The notes under the pieces are model-generated. The model was not told the origin of the DNA. It did not search any database and saw only the letters and a program-made list of their open reading frames with translations. Both the position numbers and the translations under genes were made by a program. Below, one piece after another: positions 15,333 through 23,004 of a DNA stretch of 41,454 nt. The DNA is from JAXMAR01 sp046350295. GTDB lineage: Bacteria > Planctomycetota > Planctomycetia > Gemmatales > Gemmataceae. Where the stretch lies: the NCBI GenBank assembly GCA_046350295.1, contig JAXMAR010000057.1:1-41454 (forward strand). Direction: 5' to 3'. The first letter of the stretch is position 1. The number at the start of each line of letters is the position of its first letter.

Positions 15333-16838
15333 ATGCGACTCGATACCCACTTGGCGCAGCGGATGGACCAGAGGATGATTCTGGCCCCCCGCATGATCCA
15401 ATCGATGGAGATCCTGCAGCTTCCCATCATGGCCTTGCAGGAACGCATCGAGCACGAGCTGCAGGAAAATCCCGTCCTGGAGGAGAAAGGCGCCGGAGAC
15501 GAGGACGGCGCCCCGGCGAGCGCCGAGGAGGACACGGCCCCCGAGGAGCCGCCCGCCGAGGAGCCGGCCGAGGCCGAGAACCCTGAGACCGAGCTCGTCA
15601 TCGACAAGGAAGGGGACGAAGAGGACTTTGACCGTCTCATGGCCATGAACGAGGACTGGGCCGACCACTTCAACGAGGAGCACCGTCCTTCGAGCAACCG
15701 CATCGACGAGGAACTGGACAAGAAACACGACGCCATGGTCAACATGGCGGCCCGCCCGCAATCGCTCCAGGACTACCTCGCCGCCCAGCTCGGCTTCCTC
15801 GATGTCTCCGAAGCCGAGCGCGCCCTCATGGAGCTGCTCGTCTCCCACATCGACGACCGCGGTTACCTCGCCACCCCGCTCGAAGACATCGCCCACGCCA
15901 CCGAGCCGCCCATCCCCGTGCCGCAGCTGGAAGACGCCCTGGCGCGCATCCAGAAGCTCGATCCCTTGGGCGTCGGCGCCCGCGACTACATCGAGTGCCT
16001 CCTGCTGCAAGTCACGTCCGAGACCCCGCACCGCGAGGTTGTCCGCGCGCTCATCCAGAATCATCTCGAGGACATTCAGCACAACCGCCTCCCGATCATT
16101 CAGAAGAGAACCGGCTACGACCTGCACACCATCCACGAGGCGATCGAGGTCCTCAAGCACCTGAACCCCAAGCCGGGCGCCGCGTTCCACGAGGAGAACA
16201 TCCCGTACGTGACCCCGGACATCATCGTCGACCGCAACGAGAACGACGAATACGTGGTTAAGCTGGTCGACGACTGGACTCCCAACATCTACATCAGCCG
16301 CCGCTACATCGACCTCTATCGCGACAAGGGCGCCGATCCCAAGGCGAAGGAGTTCCTGAAGCGCAAGATCCAGGCGGCCCAGTGGCTCATCGAGGCCATC
16401 GAGCAGCGCCGCAACACCCTCAGCAAGGTGACCAAGGCCATCATCGGCCGCCAGCGCGCCTTCCTCGATCGGGGCCCCGAGCACATCGAGCCCCTCAAGA
16501 TGCAGCAGATCGCCGACATCGTCGGCGTCCACGTGACCACGGTGAGCCGGGCCGTCGACGACAAGTGGGTGCAGACGCCGCGCGGCATCTTCCCCCTCAA
16601 ACGCTTCTTCGGTGGCGGCACGCACACGGCCACGGGCGAAGAAGTCGCCTGGGAGACCATCAAGCAAAAGTTGCTCGAGATCATCGGTAACGAAGACAAA
16701 TCCAATCCGCTCTCCGATGAAGAGCTGGTCGACGCCCTCGCCAAGGCGGACTATCCCGTCGCGCGGCGCACGGTGACGAAGTATCGCAAGATGCTCAACA
16801 TCGCCTCGTCGCGCCAGCGCAAGGTCTGGACCGAGTGA
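15333..16838 (+). CDS. rpoN: RNA polymerase sigma-54 factor
   Basis: A 501-residue sigma factor that directs RNA polymerase to -24/-12 promoters and needs an AAA+ activator to open them. Region I is the typical Gln/Leu-rich start (MRLDTHLAQRMDQRM, MIQSMEILQLP, ELQENPVLEE). An acidic region II (Glu/Asp/Pro-rich, ~45-110) follows, then the core-binding domain (GVGARDYIECLLLQ), the helix-turn-helix (IADIVGVHVTTVSRAV) and, near the end, the RpoN box ARRTVTKYRKML. The ATG at 15333 gives the standard family N-terminus; a longer open frame starting at 15282 adds 17 residues encoded by repeat sequence and is rejected. It lies on the same strand as dnaX-ybaB but behind a 150-bp repeat block. Confidence 0.96.
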   Translation: MRLDTHLAQRMDQRMILAPRMIQSMEILQLPIMALQERIEHELQENPVLEEKGAGDEDGAPASAEEDTAPEEPPAEEPAEAENPETELVIDKEGDEEDFDRLMAMNEDWADHFNEEHRPSSNRIDEELDKKHDAMVNMAARPQSLQDYLAAQLGFLDVSEAERALMELLVSHIDDRGYLATPLEDIAHATEPPIPVPQLEDALARIQKLDPLGVGARDYIECLLLQVTSETPHREVVRALIQNHLEDIQHNRLPIIQKRTGYDLHTIHEAIEVLKHLNPKPGAAFHEENIPYVTPDIIVDRNENDEYVVKLVDDWTPNIYISRRYIDLYRDKGADPKAKEFLKRKIQAAQWLIEAIEQRRNTLSKVTKAIIGRQRAFLDRGPEHIEPLKMQQIADIVGVHVTTVSRAVDDKWVQTPRGIFPLKRFFGGGTHTATGEEVAWETIKQKLLEIIGNEDKSNPLSDEELVDALAKADYPVARRTVTKYRKMLNIASSRQRKVWTE

Positions 16839-16856
16839 TACGCCACGGCGAGCCGA

Positions 16857-17366
16857 ATGGCGTCAAACGCCCCCGGAGGCGCCGACGGTAACCCCATCAT
16901 GCGGCAACCCTCTCTGAAGAATCGCGTCCATCGTCCCACTCTGGCCGACCTTTACGAAAAGGACGAGGTCGCGTGGCTGGAGCGCTCCGCCCGACTGATA
17001 CGGGCCGGGCGCGCCGCCGAGCTTGACTTCGTTCACCTCTCGGAGTTCCTTCGTGACATGGCCCAGGCGCAAAAACGCGAGGTCAAAAGCCGCCTGATTC
17101 AGCTCATCGCTCATCTGCTTAAGTGGGAACACCAGCCGGGAAAGAGGACACGGAGCTGGCACAACTCCATCATCGAGCAGCGGCGCGAGCTGGAACTTCT
17201 GTTCGAAACTAAGACGTTGCGCAAGCACGCGGGGGAAGTCCTGGGACAGGTCTATGCAAAGGCTGTCGCGCAGGCTTGTGCCCAAACCGGGCTGAAAGCC
17301 CACGAGGCGCCGGATCATTGTCCCTATACCCTCGACGAGCTCTTTTCCTTTCGGATCCAAAGATGA
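16857..17366 (+). CDS. DUF29-family protein
   Basis: A 169-residue cytoplasmic protein of unknown function. It shows the DUF29 pattern: LADLYEKDEVAWLERSARLIRAGR, DFVHLSEFLRDMAQAQKREV, LIQLIAHLLKWEHQPGKR, then SWHNSIIEQRREL and the closing CPYTLDELF. DUF29 proteins are common and often multicopy in cyanobacteria and other bacteria; a biochemical role is not known. A second in-frame ATG at 16899 would drop 14 non-conserved residues and is equally plausible; neither has a strong ribosome site. It begins 18 bp after rpoN and may be read from the same transcript. Confidence 0.85.
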   Translation: MASNAPGGADGNPIMRQPSLKNRVHRPTLADLYEKDEVAWLERSARLIRAGRAAELDFVHLSEFLRDMAQAQKREVKSRLIQLIAHLLKWEHQPGKRTRSWHNSIIEQRRELELLFETKTLRKHAGEVLGQVYAKAVAQACAQTGLKAHEAPDHCPYTLDELFSFRIQR

Positions 17367-17387
17367 CGACAGGGAATCCTGATCGGG

Positions 17388-19178
17388 TCAATCCAACCCC
17401 AGTGCGGTGAGCTGCTCCGGCCGCACACAGCCCTCGCTGTCCCAGCCGCGCGCCTGATAGTAGGCGTCCACCATGCCGCGCAAGCGCTCGGCGGGCAAAG
17501 TCGCCTCACGCGTGCGTTCATCTCCATTCAGCGGCATGCCCTGAGTCAAGAAGCGAGCCGGCAACGTGTCCTCGGCTCGCGTCCAACCTTCACGCATGTT
17601 GAACAGTTTCTTTGCGGTGACCACGCGCCGCGTCGTCTCCCGCAACTCCTCCGCCGAAACATCCCAGCCGGTGACCAGCGTCAGCAACGCCGCGCTTTCG
17701 GCGAACAGATCGCCGAAAACGCCGCGCAGGAACTTGCACAGGATCAGCGAATCCATGAGCGCGGCCCGATCCTCGGTCTCGATCGCGAGCAGCGCCGCCT
17801 CGGGCCGGCCTTCGAGCCGATCGGTCTTCGTCGAGAAGTCCGCCTCGTAAGCCCCGCTCCGGTTATGGTCCGCCCCGCGCGTCCCCACCGCGAAGCCGAG
17901 CGCCATCGTCTGCAGCGTGCGCGGCTCGTAGCCCGGAATCTCGAGCCCCTTGACGTGCGGCGCGAAGTCCGGTGCGGAGCCGCCAATATGCTCGGCGGCG
18001 CGGCGACTCCCCTCGGCGAGCAGGTTCCCCAGTCCTTCGCGCCGCCCGATCTCCTCGATCAAGCGCAGCATGCGCGGGCCGGCGCCGAAGCGCAATCCGG
18101 GCGCCTCGATCAGCCCCTTCTCGGCGCATTCCATGGCGAAGGCGATGGTGGCGCCGGTGGAGATCGTGTCGAGCCCGAAGGTGTCGCACAGCCGCGCCGC
18201 CGCCAGCACCGTGTCCTTGTCGCCGATGCCGCACAGGGAGCCGAGAGCGAAGAGGCTCTCGTATTCCAGGCGGACATTGCCCTCCGGGGCCGCGTAGATG
18301 TGCTCGCAGCCGATGGTGCAGGCCGCGCACGAATTGCGGGCGACGCGGCGGGCGGCATTGAGCGCCTCCGCCGAAAGCTGCTCCGCCTGCTCGAAGCACG
18401 CTTGCTGAAAGTTGCGCGTCGGCAGCGCGGAGAGACGATTGAACGTGAGCAGGTTGGACACCGTCCCCAGCTCTCGGTACTTGGCGGTCGCCGGACCGAA
18501 CGACTTCTTTGACAGCTCCCGCGCCGCCGCGACGACGCCTTCCGGATCGGCCACGCTCACGCGCTGATGGCCGCGCACGGCGATCGCTTTCAGTTTCTTG
18601 GCGCCCATCACCGCGCCGAGCCCGCCGCGACCGGCGTGCCGGTTGTCATGGCTGATGGTCGCGTAGCGCACCTGGTTCTCGCCCGCCACGCCGATGGCGG
18701 CGCTGTGAAAGTCCGGCGGCAACTCCTCTCTTACCCAGGTGGCCGCTTCCGCCGCCGGTCGCCCCCAAAGAGAGCGGGCGTCCCGAAACTCGACCCGGCC
18801 GTCGTCGATCACCAACAGACTTGGCGCCTCGGAGCGACCGACGACGACGAGGGCGTCCATCCCCGCCTTCTTGGCCGCGAGGGCGAAGTGGGAGGAGGAT
18901 AGCGCGTCGTTGATGCGGTCCGTGAGCGGCGACTTGCCGACGACGGCGAACTTCGCGGAAGTCGTCAGCGGCGTGCCGACCAACGGGCTGAGCGCGAAGA
19001 TGAGCGGCGCAGCGGCGGCGAGCGGATCGACGCCGCTCGGGCACTCGCGCAGCAGCAGGCACGTCCCCAGTCCGCTGCCGCCGACGAAGCGGCGCAGCGT
19101 CTCTTCAGTCAGCGGCAGCCAGTCGGCGCGGCGCCGTTCGAGGTCGACTCGGAGATAGCGTCCGTGATAGCCGTGCAT
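17388..19178 (-). CDS. Aldehyde ferredoxin oxidoreductase family protein (tungsten/molybdenum bis-pterin)
   Basis: A 596-residue enzyme of the AOR family, which oxidises aldehydes to acids (or performs related reductions) with a tungsten bis-pyranopterin cofactor and ferredoxin. The N-terminal domain starts with GYHGRYLRVDLERR and has FVGGSGLGTCLL, AKFAVVGKSPLTDRINDALSS and the pterin-binding HAGRGGLGAVMGAKKLKAIAVRG. The 4Fe-4S ligands are C284, C287, C291 and C481, in the family spacing CxxCxxxC plus a distant Cys. The C-terminal domain has GFAVGTRGADHNRSG. Length is typical. Its start codon abuts the stop of a MoaD-like gene upstream, so the two form an operon. The substrate cannot be inferred. 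No ferredoxin gene is adjacent. It is convergent with the DUF29 gene. Confidence 0.92.
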   Translation of the reverse strand: MHGYHGRYLRVDLERRRADWLPLTEETLRRFVGGSGLGTCLLLRECPSGVDPLAAAAPLIFALSPLVGTPLTTSAKFAVVGKSPLTDRINDALSSSHFALAAKKAGMDALVVVGRSEAPSLLVIDDGRVEFRDARSLWGRPAAEAATWVREELPPDFHSAAIGVAGENQVRYATISHDNRHAGRGGLGAVMGAKKLKAIAVRGHQRVSVADPEGVVAAARELSKKSFGPATAKYRELGTVSNLLTFNRLSALPTRNFQQACFEQAEQLSAEALNAARRVARNSCAACTIGCEHIYAAPEGNVRLEYESLFALGSLCGIGDKDTVLAAARLCDTFGLDTISTGATIAFAMECAEKGLIEAPGLRFGAGPRMLRLIEEIGRREGLGNLLAEGSRRAAEHIGGSAPDFAPHVKGLEIPGYEPRTLQTMALGFAVGTRGADHNRSGAYEADFSTKTDRLEGRPEAALLAIETEDRAALMDSLILCKFLRGVFGDLFAESAALLTLVTGWDVSAEELRETTRRVVTAKKLFNMREGWTRAEDTLPARFLTQGMPLNGDERTREATLPAERLRGMVDAYYQARGWDSEGCVRPEQLTALGLD

Positions 19179-19451
19179 TCATCCACCCACGTCCGCGGAG
19201 AGGAGCACCAGACGCGTTCCCGGCGCCATGGGGCGCTGGAGATCGGCGACGAAGGACTGCCCGTCCAGAGCGAGAAGATAATGGCTGGCGAGCCGTCCTT
19301 TCACGCAAACCTCGCCCAGCGCCGGGCACAAGCGCTCGACGCCGCGAAGAACCTGCTCGAGCGTCCCGGCCGGCACGCGCACCTCCGCCGCCCCCGCCTT
19401 GTGCCGCGGCACGCCGAAAAGCTCGATGATGACCTCGCCGGCCGGGCTCAT
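19179..19451 (-). CDS. MoaD/ThiS-like sulfur carrier protein
   Basis: A 90-residue ubiquitin-fold protein. It opens with the strand EVIIELFGVPRHKAG and closes with RLVLLSADVGG; the terminal Gly-Gly is the residue pair that is adenylated and turned into a thiocarboxylate. MoaD supplies sulfur for the dithiolene of molybdopterin/tungstopterin, and AOR genes often carry a dedicated copy. The ATG at 19451 was preferred to one at 19511, which would add 20 residues overlapping a repeat. Its stop directly abuts the AOR start, so the pair is probably translated coupled. No moaE or activating moeB is in the window, so those functions must come from elsewhere. Confidence 0.8.
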   Translation of the reverse strand: MSPAGEVIIELFGVPRHKAGAAEVRVPAGTLEQVLRGVERLCPALGEVCVKGRLASHYLLALDGQSFVADLQRPMAPGTRLVLLSADVGG

Positions 19452-19488
19452 CGCTTTGGCTCGTCCTATGTCAATACTACTCCATCCG

Positions 19489-19518
19489 CCGCGAATCAAC
19501 GCGGATAACACGGATCAG
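19489..19518 (-). repeat. GxxExxY-associated repeat, copy 1
   Basis: CCGCGAATCAACGCGGATAA and the following CACGGATCAG; when reversed it reads as the same motif as copies 2 and 4 (GATCCGYGTT-ATCCGCG). It lies upstream of the MoaD-like gene and beyond the end of the GxxExxY gene. Confidence 0.65.
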
Positions 19519-19602
19519 AGGTCGGGAGAATGAAGAGCTCGCGCTTCAAGATCGTATCGGCCATCGAGTGCCACATCGGTCGATCGATGTCCGCCGCGTG
19601 TC

Positions 19603-19632
19603 GATCCGCGTTCATCCGTGTTCATCCGCGGC
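19603..19632 (+). repeat. GxxExxY-associated repeat, copy 2 (supplies a stop codon)
   Basis: GATCCGCGTTCATCCGTG followed by TTCATCCGCGGC. Read on the minus strand it encodes the last residues of the GxxExxY protein (Ala-Ala-Asp-Glu-His-Gly) and its TGA stop. Confidence 0.7.
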
Positions 19633-20055
19633 TTCCCTTCCTTTCTCGACCACCTCGCCTGGCCGCTGCGGCGGCAGGCCCTTCTTGCGCTCGTTGTCAA
19701 AGGCAAAGCGGCGAAACTCAGCCTTCGGGCCGAAGTTCATGAGCAGGCCGACTTCGATGGTGGTGGCCCGGAGGTAGTTGAGAATCTGGGCTTCGTGCTC
19801 CGGCGCGAGAGACTTCCCACCCTTCGTCTCCAGCAGGACCATGCCCTCTACGATAAGATCGATCTCGAAATCGCCGACCGCCTGGCCACGGAAATAGACG
19901 CGCAGCTTCTTCTTCGCCTCCGCGTTGATCCCCGCCTCGCGAAACGCGATCAACAAGGCCTTCTGATATACGCTCTCCAGAAAACCGTGGCCCAGCTCGT
20001 TGTACACGTCGTAGTAGATGCCGATGATCCGCTTGGTCAACTCTTCGTGCTTCAT
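19612..20055 (-). CDS. GxxExxY family protein (PD-(D/E)XK-like)
   Basis: A 147-residue cytoplasmic protein. The family motif appears as GHGFLESVYQKAL (Gly-x-x-Glu-x-x-Tyr) at ~23-31. The residues FEIDLIVEG and VLLETKGGKSL, at ~60-80, have the spacing of a PD-(D/E)XK nuclease core (D...ExK), and QILNYLRATTIEVGLLMNFG follows. The family has been grouped with PD-(D/E)XK nuclease-like folds, but no activity is established. AAGGAG stands 6 nt before the ATG at 20055. The gene lies inside a set of four related repeats in alternating orientation (19489, 19603, 20089, 20222), and one of them encodes its last six residues and stop. This suggests the gene and repeats travel together. Immediate neighbours are unrelated. 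Confidence 0.88.
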   Translation of the reverse strand: MKHEELTKRIIGIYYDVYNELGHGFLESVYQKALLIAFREAGINAEAKKKLRVYFRGQAVGDFEIDLIVEGMVLLETKGGKSLAPEHEAQILNYLRATTIEVGLLMNFGPKAEFRRFAFDNERKKGLPPQRPGEVVEKGREAADEHG

Positions 20056-20088
20056 GATTGCTCCTTAAGCTTGAGAATGGCCTCATAG

Positions 20089-20119
20089 CCGCGAATTAAC
20101 ACGGATGAACGCGGATCAG
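20089..20119 (-). repeat. GxxExxY-associated repeat, copy 3
   Basis: CCGCGAATTAACACGGATGA and the following ACGCGGATCAG, opposite in orientation to copies 2 and 4. It lies about 30 bp upstream of the GxxExxY start codon, so it sits in or next to its promoter region. Confidence 0.65.
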
Positions 20120-20221
20120 CAAGGAAAAAGAGGAGAAAAGGACGCAGTAATAGCATGTCGATGCTGTCGATTCTTGATGCCCACCCTCGGACCTCGACTG
20201 TGCTCACACCCTCTTCCTTCC

Positions 20222-20253
20222 GATCCGCGTTCATCCGCGCAATCCGCGGCTGA
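20222..20253 (+). repeat. GxxExxY-associated repeat, copy 4
   Basis: GATCCGCGTTCATCCGCG followed by CAATCCGCGGCTGA, matching copy 2. It ends 11 bp beyond the stop codon of the endonuclease V gene, which is read toward it. Confidence 0.65.
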
Positions 20254-20264
20254 CTTTCTTTGCT

Positions 20265-20948
20265 CTATGCCGGCCGCTCGCCGCGCCGGATCTCGTTCAC
20301 CGCCAGATGCGCCTGCCGCGTCGGCTCCGGCATGCGGTAGCCCCGGCTGCATTCCAGCGTCACGCGAGCGGCGCTCTCGAGGTCAATGCGATGACCTACC
20401 GAAATGAACAGGGGGTTCGTCCGCGTCTTGCTCCGCAGCACCAGGCCGATCAGTTCGTCCTTGTCGACGAGAGGGGCGGTACTGCCTGCCTCCGGAGCGG
20501 GCGGCGTGAAGGACCCGACCAGCCGGGACTTGGCGCAGCCGATCGTCGGCAGGTCGAGCAGAAGACCAAGGTGGCAGGCGATGCCGAAGCGGCGCGGATG
20601 GGCATAGCCGTGCCCGTCGACCATCACCACATCCGGCGCCTTGTCGAGCTTGGCGAACGCTTCGAGCAGCGGCGGGATCTCGCGGAAGGAGAGCAGGCCG
20701 GGGACGTATGGAAACCTGGTCTCCGAGCAGACGCCGACGATCTGGGCCACCTCCCCGGTCTTCGCGTCCCAGACCGCGATGGCCGCCTGGCAGACGGGGG
20801 AGAAGCGCGTGTAGGAGGCGTCCACACCGCCGACATAGCGGTAGCGTTTGAGCGCGGGCTTGGCCGCGACGCGGCCGGCCAGTTCTCTCTGCAGCGCCAC
20901 CGCCTCCTTCGGCGTCAGGTCCCAGGAATGCAACGGCGGAATGTCCAT
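20265..20948 (-). CDS. nfi: Endonuclease V (deoxyinosine 3' endonuclease)
   Basis: A 227-residue DNA repair enzyme that nicks at the second phosphodiester 3' of deoxyinosine, the product of adenine deamination. The catalytic Asp43 is in VGGVDASY, the second acidic site is in VMVDGHGYAHPRRFG, and the substrate-binding loop LPTIGCAKSRLVG and the C-terminal SVGHRIDLESA are all present. Length is normal. The ATG at 20948 gives the usual N-terminus ending just before the first helix; the open frame continues upstream to 21020 without support. No clear ribosome site precedes it. It is downstream-adjacent to the GxxExxY repeat cluster, without obvious functional link. Confidence 0.94.
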   Translation of the reverse strand: MDIPPLHSWDLTPKEAVALQRELAGRVAAKPALKRYRYVGGVDASYTRFSPVCQAAIAVWDAKTGEVAQIVGVCSETRFPYVPGLLSFREIPPLLEAFAKLDKAPDVVMVDGHGYAHPRRFGIACHLGLLLDLPTIGCAKSRLVGSFTPPAPEAGSTAPLVDKDELIGLVLRSKTRTNPLFISVGHRIDLESAARVTLECSRGYRMPEPTRQAHLAVNEIRRGERPA

Positions 20949-21100
20949 GGCGGCAGGGTAGCGGAGTCGCTCCGTGAGTCCACAGGCCGAAGGCCTTTTT
21001 TCAGGATGCGCCCAATCCAAGCACGAGCGTTCTTCTCGCGGCTGCTGCTCCCGTTTGGATGAGCCGCCATGAATTGAACTCCTGCGGACGCGAAGCAGCG

Positions 21101-21523
21101 TTACGCCCCCACCTGGGCCTCAAAGCGTGCGTACAGAGACAACTCGATCTCGATGCCCAGTTGCGAAACGAGTCTCAGAAGGTCCAGTGAGATTGTGTCG
21201 GATTGCATGAAGTATTTGTCGCTCAGCCGGGAATAGTAACCGAAGTCTAGAGTCTTGGACTGGACCGTCGGCAAGCATGCAAGGCGAAGAAGAGATTCAC
21301 GGTGCTTTGTGAGAAAGCCAATTGCGTCTTCAAACTCCTCCGACAAGTTGCCGTCGCTGTCGCTGACGAGACAACTAAATCCGCTTGCATCACGGATTCC
21401 GTTTTTTCCCTTCCGAAAGGGCTCCCCCTTGTGGAATACCATGTAGGGGGCCAGAGTGCAGTCGTCGAGGAACGTCGCGACGTCGAAATCCTTGCCCTCT
21501 ACGTGCAGAACACACCCAGGCAT
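21101..21523 (-). CDS. Conserved-looking small protein, unknown (possibly DUF4279-like)
   Basis: A 140-residue cytoplasmic protein with no signal or membrane segment. Visible features are an N-terminal strand block (GCVLHVEGKDFDVATFLD), HKGEPFRKGKNG, an acidic middle (SDSDGNLSEEFEDAIGFL) and a C-terminal part (LLRLVSQLGIEIELSLYA). The order of strands, a KGE-type loop and the closing leucine-rich helix plus IEIELSLY strand recall DUF4279 or related immunity-like proteins, but this is a loose resemblance. GGAGAGA stands 4 nt before the ATG at 21523. In-frame codons just upstream of the ATG (GFTITLGET) also look protein-like, so the true start could be a rare codon a few residues earlier. Confidence 0.6.
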   Translation of the reverse strand: MPGCVLHVEGKDFDVATFLDDCTLAPYMVFHKGEPFRKGKNGIRDASGFSCLVSDSDGNLSEEFEDAIGFLTKHRESLLRLACLPTVQSKTLDFGYYSRLSDKYFMQSDTISLDLLRLVSQLGIEIELSLYARFEAQVGA

Positions 21524-21603
21524 GGTCTCTCCAAGCGTGATGGTGAAACCGGCGGACGCCTTCGCTCAAAGGCCCTCGGCTTGTCGACTGCAAAGCGAGT
21601 CGA

Positions 21604-22479
21604 CTACTTCATCGGCCGCTGCCCCCAAGGGATCGGCATGGTCGGCGGCTTGCGGTGCCGCTCGCGGCGCTGGTCCTTGGGGCGGTCCTTGAACCAGGTG
21701 ATGAAGCGAACCAGTTGCTTGACCGCTTCCTCATAGGCCCGCCGCCCCTTCTCGGCGGTCGCCTTCTCCGCCTCACCCAGAACGCCGGTCTCGCTGTAGC
21801 TCGACGTCCAGCTGATGCAGGTCGCGGGACCGGCGCCGAACAGGTCGACCCAGTTGTACGGGCTCTTGTCGTTGTTGAAGCTGATGTCGCCGTTCTTGAT
21901 GAGGTCCTTGCGGACGTTGTCGCCGTCGAGGTAAAGATAGAGCGAGGTTTCCAGCTCGCAGGCGTGGGCGCAGCCGCCGGGAAACTTGCTCTCGCGCCAG
22001 CTCGGCAGGAAGTCCTTGTCTACCGAGAGAAGCTGCCACCAGCAAATCGGCACGCACTCCGCGTCGGTTTCGAGGTTCGTGCGCCGCGCCACCAGATCGA
22101 GGTTCGGCCAGTTCGAGCCGTGCCCGTTGAGGAGGATGATCTTCTTGAAGCCGTGGTAGGCGAGCGACTTGGTGATGTCGAGCACGTGGTGCATGAAGTG
22201 CTCGAAGTCGTTGTTGATGGTACCGGGGAAGTCCATGACGTGCCCGGTGTAGCCATAGGCGACAATCGGCAAGACGAGCATCTTGTCCGGGATGGTCTTG
22301 CCGGCGCCCGTCGCGATCCCGCCCGGACAGACGAGATCGACATCGAGTGGCAGATGATGCCCGTGCTGCTCGACGGCGCCGCACGGGACGACGCAGACCT
22401 TCCCCAGGTCGACGGCGTCGTTGATCTCCGGCCAGGTCAGCTTCTCATAGCGATATTCGGTGGCGGCGCGCGACGGCAT
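21604..22479 (-). CDS. Creatininase family amidohydrolase
   Basis: A 291-residue cytoplasmic metal-dependent amidohydrolase. Metal-binding segments are visible: CGAVEQHGHHLPLDVD (Glu, His, Asp), LLNGHGSNWPNLDLV and the Cys-Ala-His-Ala-Cys-Glu-Leu-Glu segment. The family includes creatinine amidohydrolase, mycofactocin MftE and enzymes of pterin or riboflavin precursor metabolism; nothing here selects among them. The ATG at 22479 with GGAG 9 nt upstream is preferred; the frame stays open to 22770 through non-coding sequence. C-terminal residues become basic and Pro-rich (KDRPKDQRRERHRKPP), beyond the usual family end. Neighbours do not suggest a pathway. Confidence 0.9.
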   Translation of the reverse strand: MPSRAATEYRYEKLTWPEINDAVDLGKVCVVPCGAVEQHGHHLPLDVDLVCPGGIATGAGKTIPDKMLVLPIVAYGYTGHVMDFPGTINNDFEHFMHHVLDITKSLAYHGFKKIILLNGHGSNWPNLDLVARRTNLETDAECVPICWWQLLSVDKDFLPSWRESKFPGGCAHACELETSLYLYLDGDNVRKDLIKNGDISFNNDKSPYNWVDLFGAGPATCISWTSSYSETGVLGEAEKATAEKGRRAYEEAVKQLVRFITWFKDRPKDQRRERHRKPPTMPIPWGQRPMK

Positions 22480-23004
22480 GGCGGGTTGCTCCAGAGCGTG
22501 ACGGTTGCGTTGTTCCTGACAGAATAATGCGCTCCAAGCCCGCAGGCGAGTCTTCGAGCCTGCGGGGTTCAGCCGTCCGCCCCGGAAACCTTCTCCCCCA
22601 ACCCCGACGCCACAGGGAGTTCCTCCCAGGGCTCGGCATGCGCCGTCCCATTCCCCGCAAACCCGTTCGAAGAAAAACACGAAGTGTCCATGACAACTCT
22701 CCAAGAATCGCGCAGGAAGTGACAGGCGACGAGCCGCGCGAAGCCCGCCGCCACGAAGATATGCTCCCACTCCACCGTACCACGCTCAAACCGCGGTTGA
22801 TATGTCGGTTGCCCCCGTCGCTCGAAACGACCCCACCTCTCCCTCACCCCCGCGCCTCGCTTGCGGTTTCGCGGGCGCCACCCCGCGCCGGCCCCTCGTA
22901 GTTTATCAGAATCCAAGAACCCGCGCGTACGGTGGCACGCCCCTTGAACTTCCGTTGCTGTTGATACCTTTTATGATCGAGCCCAATAGTTTCATGAAGA
23001 GCGA
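22480..23004. other. Intergenic stretch without a supported gene
   Basis: Apart from a hairpin repeat at 22537-22568, this 525-bp region shows no frame with a ribosome site or a family resemblance. It contains promoter space for both divergent neighbours. Confidence 0.5.
22537..22568. repeat. Dispersed hairpin repeat, copy 2 (GGCGARTCTTCGAGCC core)
   Basis: AAGCCCGCAGGC, GAGTCTTCGA and GCCTGCGGGG form a stem of at least 9 bp. The core differs at one base from the hairpin at 1735-1770. It lies ~60 bp upstream of the creatininase-family start codon. Confidence 0.5.
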
